Assembly (NCBI GenBank): GCA_965222895.1
Contig: CBDCVB010000001.1
Coordinates: 868,001 to 932,000, forward strand
From: Bin87 sp965222895
GTDB taxonomy: Bacteria; Chloroflexota; Dehalococcoidia; Lucifugimonadales; UBA3495
Length of the DNA: 64,000 nucleotides
Direction of reading: 5' to 3'
This document shows positions 53,923 to 62,041 of the stretch, piece by piece (the first letter of the stretch is position 1; each line of letters starts with the position of its first letter). The notes beneath the pieces were generated by a model. That model was given only the letters and a program-made list of their open reading frames with translations. It had not been told where the DNA came from and did not search any database. Both the position numbers and the translations under genes were made by a program.

Positions 53923-54033
53923 TTCCTCGCCTGCACCTCGGGGGACGGCTCCATTTTTGGGTGTAATGGACCTTTTGTGGCTGGTATGTATTATCCCGGC
54001 TGTGCACAGATTATTCCGTTGCCCTGGGAATGG

Positions 54034-54243
54034 TCAGTATTGGAACTCCGTGAGTAAGTCGTGAAAGGCGGTTGGGTTGACGAAGCGGAAGGCGAACTCG
54101 CCCTCCAGTCCCAGCAGGTCTGGGTCAGTGGCCAGGTTGACATCCGCCTGTCGCTCAATGGCGAGGTCCAAGATGGGGATGTCTTTAGCATTGCTGACCT
54201 ACTTCCAGCCGTTTTATCTCAAGTGCTCGAACAAAGGCTGCGG
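54034..54243 (-). pseudogene. PIN-domain (VapC-like) C-terminal fragment
   Basis: The minus strand reads AAFVRALEIKRLEVG and, after a frameshift, VSNAKDIPILDLAIERQADV, then NLATDPDLLGLEGEFAFRFV to NPTAFHDLLTEFQY and a stop at 54034. The kD-x-x-IL-x-x-A...ADV-x-x-TxDxDLL pattern is the second half of a PIN RNase, whose acidic residues bind metal. The N-terminal half and any antitoxin gene are absent. The 282 bases to its right (54244-54525) hold nothing recognised except the cupin ribosome site. Confidence 0.5.
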
Positions 54244-54525
54244 TCAGTTTTCCGGGTTGGGGACATTGACCGGCGCGCACGCCAAATCACGCGCTGGTTG
54301 TTGCGAACAGTACGGATTGGCATTCAAAAGCTGGTCGCTGGATGCAACGGTCGTGGGATAATCACGGCAATACCCGACCGGCGATAACGTTGCGGAACCT
54401 CCAGCTGCAGTGTCGAAACGCGACGTCGGTCGGTGTGCGAGAATAGAAAAGGTTATGACGATATTGGTAGTGCTAGACGCGCGTGAACGAGCAGCGAAAT
54501 TTCCACGAATGTAACGGGAGGCGAA

Positions 54526-54858
54526 ATGGCAATATATCGGGTGTTTTCGGACGCCGACGGCGAGAGCCACATCGAGGACCTGAAGCTGGAGGATCACCCG
54601 GAGCTGGGGGCGTTGATCAACGTGTCCGAGGTGCGTGTGCAGGAGTTTGACGGGTCGCGCCACCGGGACTTTAATCCCCTGCCCGAGCGGAGGTTGATCA
54701 TCCACCTGTCCGGTGAGGTGGAGATCGGTGCCAGCGACGGCGCTAAACGGGTGCTGCAAGCCGGGGATATCCGGCTGATGGAGGACGTCACTGGCAAGGG
54801 CCATTCGCACGACGACCTGACTCCATCGGCCGCGGTCTACGTCCTGCTAAACGACTGA
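54526..54858 (+). CDS. Small cupin-fold protein
   Basis: This 110-residue single-domain cupin has GGGAGG upstream of ATG 54526. The barrel strands are seen in VQEFDGSRHRDFNPLPERRL, then IIHLSGEVEIGASDGAKRVL and QAGDIRLMEDVTGKGHSHDD. A complete His-x-His-Glu-His site is not present (only RHRDF and KGHSHD), so metal binding is uncertain. It probably marks the return to chromosomal genes after the defence island. Role unknown. Confidence 0.72.
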   Translation: MAIYRVFSDADGESHIEDLKLEDHPELGALINVSEVRVQEFDGSRHRDFNPLPERRLIIHLSGEVEIGASDGAKRVLQAGDIRLMEDVTGKGHSHDDLTPSAAVYVLLND

Positions 54859-55167
54859 TGGATCCTTCTTCCCGGCATCGCCGAGGCAGAAGGGCGGCGT
54901 GGAGAAGGCCATCGGACGTATGCTCCGCGGCCTGCCCCGCAATACTGATCTGGCCACGGTGCTTCCGGAGCGGTTTCACCCGTTTGGTGCAGGCATACAG
55001 CAACACCGCACGCAAGTGCCTGGATTACCGGACGCCAGCGGGAATCTTTGCAAGCCAAGTGCCGCGCTGGAATTTTGAATCCGCTTTCCCGCCGGCGCGG
55101 GAATAGCAGGGGCCAGTTATAGCAGAATCACCATCGACATTAGCGGGCGGTGCCGTCAGACTCCCAT
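54859..55167. other. Non-coding region with degenerate inverted repeat
   Basis: GCGGGAATCTTTGC near 55040 and AATCCGCTTTCCCGCCGGCG near 55080 suggest a degenerate form of the dispersed repeats found in related genomes. No gene is recognised. Confidence 0.3.
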
Positions 55168-55539
55168 TTACATCGCAATGGCCGGTATGTCCAGGTCCCG
55201 CACTAGGCTGGCAAATTGGGCCACGTCTTCATCTATAACTTGCTGTGACGCCACCAGCGGTTGGTCTATGTCGGCGTTGACACGAGCTCCACCGTACCAC
55301 CACGGCGGTTCCCACTGCCAGGTTGGTTGGTTAGAAGTCCGACGCCCGCTCTCCGCAAGCACCAGTGTGATCGCGGCGACTTTCGCAACGGGCCCGACCT
55401 GAAAATCTCCAGCCCTACTGGCCTGTAGTCCCCACAAATCAACACCGGTTCCTATTCCAGAGATACAAATGATGTCATAATCGGATGCACTGCCCGCACG
55501 TAGTTGCCAATGATAAGCTTGCTGAAAAAGTTAGGGAAT
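55168..55539 (-). pseudogene. Unrecognised gene remnant, N-terminus missing
   Basis: A minus-strand frame with no plausible start begins after a TAA near 55540 and runs QAYHWQLRAGSASDYDIICI, SGIGTGVDLWGLQASRAGDF, then VAKVAAITLVLAESGRR and, near the end, VAQFASLVRDLDIPAIAM. The alternation of hydrophobic strands with ISGIGTG suggests the tail of a Rossmann-like or sugar-isomerase-like protein. The family is not recognised. Confidence 0.35.
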
Positions 55540-55556
55540 CTTAGCCGTTCCGGGAG

Positions 55557-56732
55557 ATGACGTTGCGCTCAGCGGTTGACCAGGAGATCAGAGATCTAAT
55601 CCAAAAGAATGGGCGAATTACATTCGCTCGGTTCATGCAAGCCTGCCTGTACTCGCCCAGCGGAGGCTTTTATTCTGCCCGGGGCAATAGGATCAGCACC
55701 CACTTCGGGACCTCTTCCACGAGTCACCCGGTTTTCGGTGCCTTGATCGCACGGCAACTGGAGCAGATGTGGCGCCTCCTCGGAGACCCTCCCGTTTTCC
55801 ATTTGATCGAGGTGGGTTCCGGCGACGGCGTCTTGGCTCAATCCATCGTGGATGCCTGCCGGCGGATTGCTCCCAGGTTCGCTCAGGCGCTTTACTATGT
55901 CGCCGCAGACTACGAACCTGGATGGCTCCAACCACCTGACCACACCTTTGACTGGGCCAACGGGACTGGAGATCGGATATCCTCAAGCAGGCAAGACGCG
56001 ATCTTCGGGATCCAACGAGTTAAAACCGAAGGACTTCGGGCGTTCCGAAATGTTGTTGGCTGTATCCTGTGTAACGAGTTGATCGACAACTTCCCGGTCC
56101 ACCGGTTCGCCATCCAAGGTGGAAGAGTCAAGGAAGTCTTCGTCACGTCGGCGGAGGAGAATCTCACCGAAGTCCTGGACGAGCCATCCTCGCCGAGCAT
56201 CGAAAAGAGGCTGACCAGCTTGGGCTTGTCCTTGACTGAAGGGTACCGAGGTGAGGTGAACTTGGCCATGGAGGACTGGACTGACCAGCTTTCCAGAACC
56301 CTGGACCGCGGGTTTATTCTCACTATCGACTACGGCCAGCTGGCCACTGACCTCTACTCGCCCCAGAACGCCCAGGGCACGCTGGTCTGTTACAACCGAC
56401 ACGTCGTCAGCAGCGACCCGTACCAGCACATCGGGCAACAGGACATCACCTGCCAGGTGGACTTCACCGCCCTCATGCGGATGGGTGATCGGCATGGTCT
56501 AACCACCGTGGGCTACGCTCTGCAGAGCGAGTTCCTGACTAACCTTGGCTTCTACTCGTTCCTTGATGCCCTCCAGACGCAAGGCAAATCCGCCGCTCGA
56601 ACGGAATTCAACCGAACGGCCATGATGACCCTGGTGGACCCGGAAGAATATGGCGACTTCAAAGTGCTTGCTCAAGCGAAAGGGATCGGGTTGGGCATTG
56701 AGCTACTGGGGTTTGAAGGCGCTGCATTCTAG
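55557..56732 (+). CDS. MidA/NDUFAF7-family SAM-dependent methyltransferase
   Basis: This 391-residue protein belongs to the DUF185 family, whose mitochondrial member NDUFAF7 methylates an arginine of complex I. The opening RITFARFMQACLYSPSGGFY is the family's N-terminal signature (usually ...YSP..GYY). SAM-binding HLIEVGSGDGVLAQSIVDAC is near residue 83, NELIDNFPVHRF near 178 replaces the usual NE-x-x-DA-x-P-x-x-x-F, and GFILTIDYG near 257 is typical. The Asp-Asn change in NELIDNFP is a mild departure. GGGAG lies only two bases before ATG 55557, so TTG 55563 (six bases away) may be the real start. Its stop codon overlaps that of the convergent thiolase-like gene. Confidence 0.85.
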   Translation: MTLRSAVDQEIRDLIQKNGRITFARFMQACLYSPSGGFYSARGNRISTHFGTSSTSHPVFGALIARQLEQMWRLLGDPPVFHLIEVGSGDGVLAQSIVDACRRIAPRFAQALYYVAADYEPGWLQPPDHTFDWANGTGDRISSSRQDAIFGIQRVKTEGLRAFRNVVGCILCNELIDNFPVHRFAIQGGRVKEVFVTSAEENLTEVLDEPSSPSIEKRLTSLGLSLTEGYRGEVNLAMEDWTDQLSRTLDRGFILTIDYGQLATDLYSPQNAQGTLVCYNRHVVSSDPYQHIGQQDITCQVDFTALMRMGDRHGLTTVGYALQSEFLTNLGFYSFLDALQTQGKSAARTEFNRTAMMTLVDPEEYGDFKVLAQAKGIGLGIELLGFEGAAF

Positions 56733-58024
56733 TTCGGATGCTTGCTGAACATGATGAAGCCGTTACTGTCGGGTGTATTGCAGCCCGCAAGGGCAGTTTC
56801 GGCGCGTACCGTCACCTGCCGTGCACCCGCTGTCCCGCGAAGCTGCTGAATGCTATCAGCGTAGAGGACGGCGCGGTTGCGTCCCGTTCCGTTATTTCCG
56901 CCACTTGAAAGGAAGGGATGCGGACCTTCGACCCTGATGTCGTCGGCATAGAAGTCGTGGGCCTCTCCCAGCTTGACACCGTGCCACTGGAAGCCCTCCA
57001 GGAATTGCTGCGTGAACGTGAGGTAGCCGTCGTACGGGTTGAATATATCAACGTCCTCGGGACCCAGCCCGGAACCCTCCCACATCTTCCGCGCCAGGCT
57101 GGCGACCGCCTCCTGATGTTCCTCCAGAGTAGCCATGGTGCTCCTGCCACTGCCATTGTTCTGGGCATGGTTAAGGACGTAGACCGGCTTTTGCCTCAGG
57201 TCCTTGGCACGCTCAGCGGTGGTGAAGATGAAGGCCGCGCACGTGTTGACTGGCCGGTCACAATCATATATGACCAGCGGTTCCTCGATCACACGCCCGG
57301 TCAGGTAGTCCTCAAGGGTGAGCTGATAGGGCTCGTGCAGCGCGTAGTACCCCCAGGGAGTCATCAGGCCGTTTCTGCGCAAGTTCAAACAGAGCGCGGC
57401 CAGCCCGTCGTGGGACTTGCCGTATTTTTTGCAGTACTGCAGGAAGATCACCAGATTGTTGAACATGGCGCCGCTCTGATAACCCCACGGCAGAGAAAAG
57501 GCGCTATTTCCGGGGGCCTCCTGATTGATATTCTGTGGATTGTTGTGCCCGTACCGGCCTTCGAGGTTAACCATCGGGTACCATACCAAGACGGTCTCGC
57601 ATAAACCGTCGCCGACCGCCTGAGCGGCCAAGCCCATCATCGGGCCGATGTAGGGTGCATCGGATTTGAGATACTTTACGTTCTTCAGTCCCAACTCCCT
57701 CTGCATCCACTCCGCAGAAGCATAGGTCAGGCCGTCTTCGGTGTCGTAGGGCGGGTCAAAATAAGGGCGAGGCGCCCAGGTCTGCTCCGCTCGGGTCTCC
57801 GGGCTGGTGATTAGCCCATCAATGTCGTCCAGCGACAGGCCCGCGTCTGCAATTGCCTTCAGGCATGCCTCCTTGCTCAAGCCGCCGCAGCTCCGGTCCA
57901 GGGCCACACCGTCCCAGCGCCGGTCCATATGGGACTGACCCCAACCGACAACGGCGACCTTGCCTCGGTGCTCCCAGATTCCCATCCCTTCCCGATTTCT
58001 CATCCAACTCGTGTCGCTAACCAT
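56729..58024 (-). CDS. Thiolase-superfamily protein without the active-site Cys (Ltp/aldolase-like)
   Basis: This 431-residue thiolase-fold protein opens GKVAVVGWGQSHMDRRWDGV. The region where thiolases carry the acyl-accepting Cys reads YLKSDAPYIGPMMGLAAQAV, with no Cys. C-terminal blocks EDVDIFNPYDGYLTFTQQ and HPFLSSGGNNGTGRNRA correspond to the usual -DAF-x- and GG-x-x-x-x-GHP segments, also altered. It is followed downstream on the same strand by nothing and preceded by a DUF35 gene (58080-58508). In bacteria such pairs include the Ltp2-ChsH2 retro-aldolase of steroid side-chain breakdown, so a CoA-ester aldolase or lyase role is more likely than thiolysis. AGGGAG precedes ATG 58024. Confidence 0.83.
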   Translation of the reverse strand: MVSDTSWMRNREGMGIWEHRGKVAVVGWGQSHMDRRWDGVALDRSCGGLSKEACLKAIADAGLSLDDIDGLITSPETRAEQTWAPRPYFDPPYDTEDGLTYASAEWMQRELGLKNVKYLKSDAPYIGPMMGLAAQAVGDGLCETVLVWYPMVNLEGRYGHNNPQNINQEAPGNSAFSLPWGYQSGAMFNNLVIFLQYCKKYGKSHDGLAALCLNLRRNGLMTPWGYYALHEPYQLTLEDYLTGRVIEEPLVIYDCDRPVNTCAAFIFTTAERAKDLRQKPVYVLNHAQNNGSGRSTMATLEEHQEAVASLARKMWEGSGLGPEDVDIFNPYDGYLTFTQQFLEGFQWHGVKLGEAHDFYADDIRVEGPHPFLSSGGNNGTGRNRAVLYADSIQQLRGTAGARQVTVRAETALAGCNTPDSNGFIMFSKHPN

Positions 58025-58079
58025 CTCAGCTCCCTTATGCCGTCTGCGCTATTGACCGTGTCCGTAGGACCCAAGTGGG

Positions 58080-58508
58080 CTAGGTGAGCACGCGCCACTC
58101 GTGGACCAACTGGCCGGTACCCGTTTGTTCAAATATCAGTTCCACCGGGGCTCCAACGGGGACCTCGCCCGGCGGAGTACCCGGTAGGTTGGACAAGAAG
58201 TTGATGCCCGGGTCCTCGTCCAGGGTGATCACCGCAAAGTTGATGGGCTGCGCCGACCGAAATCCCCTGATGCGGGAGTCGCGAATCACCAAGTACACGT
58301 CAATGTGTCCCTTGCCCGGCACCTCTTTCCACTCCAGATTGTCGGCCGAGCCACATTCGTTGCATCGCGGGGTGGGCGGATAATGCAGCCTCGCGCAGGC
58401 GGTGCAGTTCTGCAAGACCAACCGCCGCTCGTTACAGGCATCCCAGAAGGGCTTGGTCAGATCATCGGGAACCGGGACAGGTCTCTCTAGCCCTGGAATC
58501 GTTGACAT
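58080..58508 (-). CDS. DUF35 OB-fold and rubredoxin-like zinc protein
   Basis: This 142-residue partner of the thiolase-like protein opens IPGLERPVPVPDDLTKPFWD. The zinc ribbon is LQNCTACARLHYPPTPRCNE with CGSADNLEW (C-x-x-C...C-x-x-C), followed by the OB-fold (GKGHIDVYLVIRDSRIRGF, PVGAPVELIFEQTGTGQLV). DUF35 proteins bind acyl-CoA and are obligate partners of several thiolase-fold enzymes. GGAGGGGAG precedes ATG 58508; a longer frame from 58538 is less likely. It is 55 bases upstream of the thiolase-like gene in one operon. The 217 bases beyond 58508 hold nothing recognised. Confidence 0.88.
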   Translation of the reverse strand: MSTIPGLERPVPVPDDLTKPFWDACNERRLVLQNCTACARLHYPPTPRCNECGSADNLEWKEVPGKGHIDVYLVIRDSRIRGFRSAQPINFAVITLDEDPGINFLSNLPGTPPGEVPVGAPVELIFEQTGTGQLVHEWRVLT

Positions 58509-58725
58509 GGTTCTCCCCTCCTGTGGAATCTTGCACACCGCGCTTTGCCGTTACCGACACAATCTGGCGCGGATTATATGCAGAGTATCTTTGCTCGTCA
58601 AAGTTGTTTGTCGCCCGTAGTTAAATTCCTCGCTGTCCTCCCCAGCGTCCCGAGCCAATATCATAGGTGGCGTTTTTCAGGTCCGGATAAGCCCGTGGGA
58701 AAGAAAAATCATGCGGAAAGCGCGT

Positions 58726-59085
58726 CTAGTCCTGGTTCGTCCTCCCGTTAATCCACGGCTCGGAATTTCCGGCATCCATCGAGACGAAATGGAACCCCGC
58801 TGCCAGGGCAAATTGGCGATCCAACTCCGTATCGCCAATATGGTAGTACTCCTCAGCCGAAAAGCGAGACTTCAGGTCCAGGAGACCCTGCTTCGTCGAG
58901 ACAAAACTGACCTCGATGCGGTGTCTGTCCCAAATGGCCTGCTGTACTGGGAGCGGACGGTCAGATGAGCTGCCGATAATGCACCCGTGAGCCTGGGCCT
59001 TCCTGACCATGCTCATGGTAATGGGCCCAGGTGGGTCTCCTGCTTCCAGCGTTCCATCTATATCGAAACTGACCAGTATTGCCAA
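58726..59085 (-). CDS. HAD-superfamily hydrolase, short
   Basis: This 119-residue protein starts at TTG 59085 with GGGAGG upstream. Motif I is SFDIDGTLEAG (nucleophile Asp and the second Asp two residues on), motif II is the Ser pair in IIGSSSDRPLP, and motif IV is IGDTELDRQFALAAGFHFV. Motif III Lys may be STKQGLLDLKS. It lacks a large cap, so it is a C0-type phosphatase acting on a macromolecule or a small exposed substrate. It follows the CoA-transferase gene by 80 bases on the same strand and may share its transcript. Confidence 0.78.
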   Translation of the reverse strand: MAILVSFDIDGTLEAGDPPGPITMSMVRKAQAHGCIIGSSSDRPLPVQQAIWDRHRIEVSFVSTKQGLLDLKSRFSAEEYYHIGDTELDRQFALAAGFHFVSMDAGNSEPWINGRTNQD

Positions 59086-59165
59086 GTATGACCTCCCTTC
59101 GCAAATTGGATGCAGATGAGATTTTCCAGGTATGGAGCAGATTGAGGCATATTGGGCGTACTGGC

Positions 59166-61640
59166 CTACGGCTCCCCACCCACCGAGGGGTCCGCCCACT
59201 GGACGATTCCCCGCGTTCCCAAGTCCTCGATCTCCTGGTCGTCGTACCCGATTTCCCGAAGCAGGGGCTTGGTGTGCTGGCCAATTTGGATGGAGGTTCG
59301 GTAGAGTCCCGGAGTCAGGGAGAATTCGACCAACCCACCGTAACGGAGGTACTTTCCGACATACGGGTGCTCCACCTCAACGCTCAGAGCGTTCGCCTTG
59401 GCGTGGGGATGGTCCGCATAAAACTCTCCTTCCAGAGCTTCGTCGGCCCGGACACAGCCGATGTCCGCCTTGATTAGCAACTCTTCCCATTCGGCAGCGG
59501 TACGCCCGGCGAGGATTGCCGAGATCTCGGCAATCAAGGCTTCGTCATTGGCCTGTCGCGCCTCTGGAGTAGAGAAGCGGCGATCGGCCAGGAGTTCTCC
59601 CCGTTGCACAGTGCGGCAGAAGGTTTCCCACTCGTCCTGGAACAGACAACCCAGGAACACCCACCCCTCCCGGCAGCGGTAGAGACGGTACAGGGCATGA
59701 AGGCCATGAAGCTCTGCATCGGGCATGGCAATGGGAGGGCGGTTTGCGTGGTCGTAATACTCATCGGCATTAGTCCAGGCATTGGCGTTGAGCATGGTGA
59801 TGTGGACGGGCTGGCCTTTACCGGTGAGGTCCCGCGCCCGAAGGGCCAGGATGATGCCCGTGGCCACAGCCGGGGAGGTGTTTTGGTCCGGTCCCCAGTT
59901 GGATTTCATGAGCCAGCGGGTCGCCTCAACGGTCTCCTCAATATCCATGTCCTGTTCCGGAGCCGGGGGCATGCCCCGGCCCATCTGCCGCATGGCGCCG
60001 CCCATGATAGCGCCGGGAATGGGGTGAGCGCCAGGCCGGCGCGCGTGTACCCCGTTTTCGCCATAGGTCCCCATCCAGACATGGACCAGGCGGGGATTGA
60101 TCTTCAGGCAGGTCTCCCAATCGATCTGGAGACGCTCCGGAACGCCGGGGCGAAAGTTGTGCGACAGAACATCGGCCCTGGCGATGAGCTTATGGACGAT
60201 CTCTTTGCCCTCAGGGGTCTGAAGGTCAACCTGAATTCCTTCCTTGCCAGCGTAGGTCCGTGGGTCGGCCACTGCCTGTGCAGTGGAACGCCGCCCCTCA
60301 TCCAATCGCCGATCGGTGGCGTCGATCTTAATGACCCGTGCCCCAAGGTCTGCCAAAAGGGCGGCGCCGTAGGGCCCGGCCTGGATGGTCGCCAGGTCCA
60401 GGATGGTGATCCCCGACAGGGGGTGGGCCGCCACATCGGCGCCATTCGCCTCAGGCAAGCCCCCGCTTACGGCCACGGACTGCTGCCGCAGGCGTCCCAG
60501 CACTTCGGCGTTGTGCTGTCCCACATCAGGGGCTGGCCCGCTTAGCTCTCCCGGGGTGTCCTTGAAATCCACGAGGGGGGCCAGAGTCCGCATAGGGCCC
60601 ACACGAGGATCATTGATCGTTACCACTGTACCGTTGGAGACCACGGCGGGATGATCCATGGCCTGGACGCTGTTACGATAGGGCTCGGCGGCGATGTCGC
60701 CATCCTGGAGATAAATCTCCATCCATTCGTCGGCGGTCTTCTCCAACTGCTTCTTCAGTATCTCCCGGCGCAGGAGCTCTCGGTTTTCCAGGTCAATGGC
60801 GGGAACTTTCTCGAACCGCTCGTCCTCGAGCAGGCGCCCAAGGCCAATGGCCTTGAGATGCCCCTGGATGTGCGGGACCCTCTGATTGGCGTGTTGGAGC
60901 CAGGTGCCGTCCTTGGTGCGCACGGGAACGTATCCTATGGAGGAGAGGCCTCGGGCGCCGCCGGGTCTCCCGGGAAACCGCTCCGGGTCCCTGCGCCGGA
61001 GCTGCATATTCACCAGTCCACCGTCACCGACATTGTTGTCGTGGGGGGAAGCCAGGGTCTGGACGATGCTGGTCTGGACCCATTGCCCACGCCCGTATAG
61101 GTCCCGCACGCGGAGGGCGCCAAGGATCCCGCGCACTGCAGCCTGGCTGGCATGCCAGCTACCGGTGTGCAGCGCCGAATACACTGGGCCTTCCCGGTCA
61201 GGCTGTCCCTCCAAGTTGAGCATCCGGCCCGCTTTGGCCGCAACCACACCCTCGTACCCTTTCACCCGGCGCAGTGGCCCCTTTTGCCCAAAGCCCGTGA
61301 TGGAGCAGTAGACCAGCCGCGGGTAAAGTTGCGACAGGGTGTCATACGCCAACCCCCAGTCGGCCATGTCTCCGGGACGGAAGGACTCCACCAGAACATC
61401 AGCCCCGCCGGCTAGCTGGATGGCTTGCTCGCGGCCTTCTGTAGTGCTGAGATCCAGCACAATGCCTTTTTTTCCGCGGTTCCATGAAATCCAAGCGGGC
61501 TGAAAGCGGAAAGGATCTCCGCCGGAAGGTTCAACCTTGATCACCTCGGCCCCGTAGTCGGCCATTACCAGGGTGCAGATGGCCCCTGGCATCCCCAATG
61601 AGAAATCCAGGACGGTCAGGCCTGTACATGGTCCTGCCAC
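59166..61640 (-). CDS. Double-domain CaiB/BaiF (class III) CoA-transferase
   Basis: This 824-residue protein has two complete CaiB/BaiF units in one chain. The first (about 1-385) opens LTVLDFSLGMPGAICTLVMA with GAEVIKVEPSGGD; the second (about 405-824) opens ITILDLATIQAGPYGAALLA with LGARVIKIDATDRR. In this family an Asp within D-x-N-T-G forms the acyl-CoA aspartyl anhydride. The second unit keeps it (GPDQNTSPAVATG), but the first reads YSALHTGSWH, with Ala in that place. The family works as interlocked dimers of one unit, so this chain may fold as a built-in heterodimer with one active site. GTG 61640 has GGGGGAGG six bases upstream. Substrate is unknown. Confidence 0.9.
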   Translation of the reverse strand: MAGPCTGLTVLDFSLGMPGAICTLVMADYGAEVIKVEPSGGDPFRFQPAWISWNRGKKGIVLDLSTTEGREQAIQLAGGADVLVESFRPGDMADWGLAYDTLSQLYPRLVYCSITGFGQKGPLRRVKGYEGVVAAKAGRMLNLEGQPDREGPVYSALHTGSWHASQAAVRGILGALRVRDLYGRGQWVQTSIVQTLASPHDNNVGDGGLVNMQLRRRDPERFPGRPGGARGLSSIGYVPVRTKDGTWLQHANQRVPHIQGHLKAIGLGRLLEDERFEKVPAIDLENRELLRREILKKQLEKTADEWMEIYLQDGDIAAEPYRNSVQAMDHPAVVSNGTVVTINDPRVGPMRTLAPLVDFKDTPGELSGPAPDVGQHNAEVLGRLRQQSVAVSGGLPEANGADVAAHPLSGITILDLATIQAGPYGAALLADLGARVIKIDATDRRLDEGRRSTAQAVADPRTYAGKEGIQVDLQTPEGKEIVHKLIARADVLSHNFRPGVPERLQIDWETCLKINPRLVHVWMGTYGENGVHARRPGAHPIPGAIMGGAMRQMGRGMPPAPEQDMDIEETVEATRWLMKSNWGPDQNTSPAVATGIILALRARDLTGKGQPVHITMLNANAWTNADEYYDHANRPPIAMPDAELHGLHALYRLYRCREGWVFLGCLFQDEWETFCRTVQRGELLADRRFSTPEARQANDEALIAEISAILAGRTAAEWEELLIKADIGCVRADEALEGEFYADHPHAKANALSVEVEHPYVGKYLRYGGLVEFSLTPGLYRTSIQIGQHTKPLLREIGYDDQEIEDLGTRGIVQWADPSVGGEP

Positions 61641-62041
61641 AGTTCACCTCCCCCTTTCAGTTGTTTGGGTTCCCGTTTGGCCAGGCATATGCCCTATTCC
61701 TTCGGTACACAACTGTCGTTCCAGCGAGTTTACAGGACGTATTTGGTTCGGGATTGCCCAGTTCGCAGCCCAAGCCAACTGGCGAGACTGAGTATGCAGC
61801 CCACTGAAGATGCGCGTCAACCTCATTCATACCGGACAGCCTCCTCGAACCCTTCCGTATCAGTCCCGCTCTATAAGTTGGCGGGACCAGCAACTAATTT
61901 TTGGTTAGTGGTGTCGTGTGTTGGGGGACGGAGACCTTTGGTCCAGAGGTATGGAGTTATCGTTAGCTGCGCCTCCGACCGAGGCTGGCTGAACTTGGGT
62001 CAGCTTTGTCGGGGCCTGGCTATACGTCCGGTGGAGCCTAG
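61641..62041. other. Non-coding region before the third IS701 copy
   Basis: No frame in this 400-base stretch has a ribosome site or protein-like sequence. The promoter of the CoA-transferase gene must lie in the first part. It ends at CTAG 62038-62041, the left target of the IS701 element. Confidence 0.4.

Noticed and set aside
42590..54450. Direct repeats marking attL and attR of the serine-recombinase element
   Set aside because: I compared the sequence around 42560-42600 with that around 54250-54450 by eye and saw no convincing shared core; the right end remains undefined.
59604..60545. Plus-strand frame of 313 codons within the CoA-transferase gene
   Set aside because: Antisense to a clearly conserved double CaiB protein; no recognisable domain.
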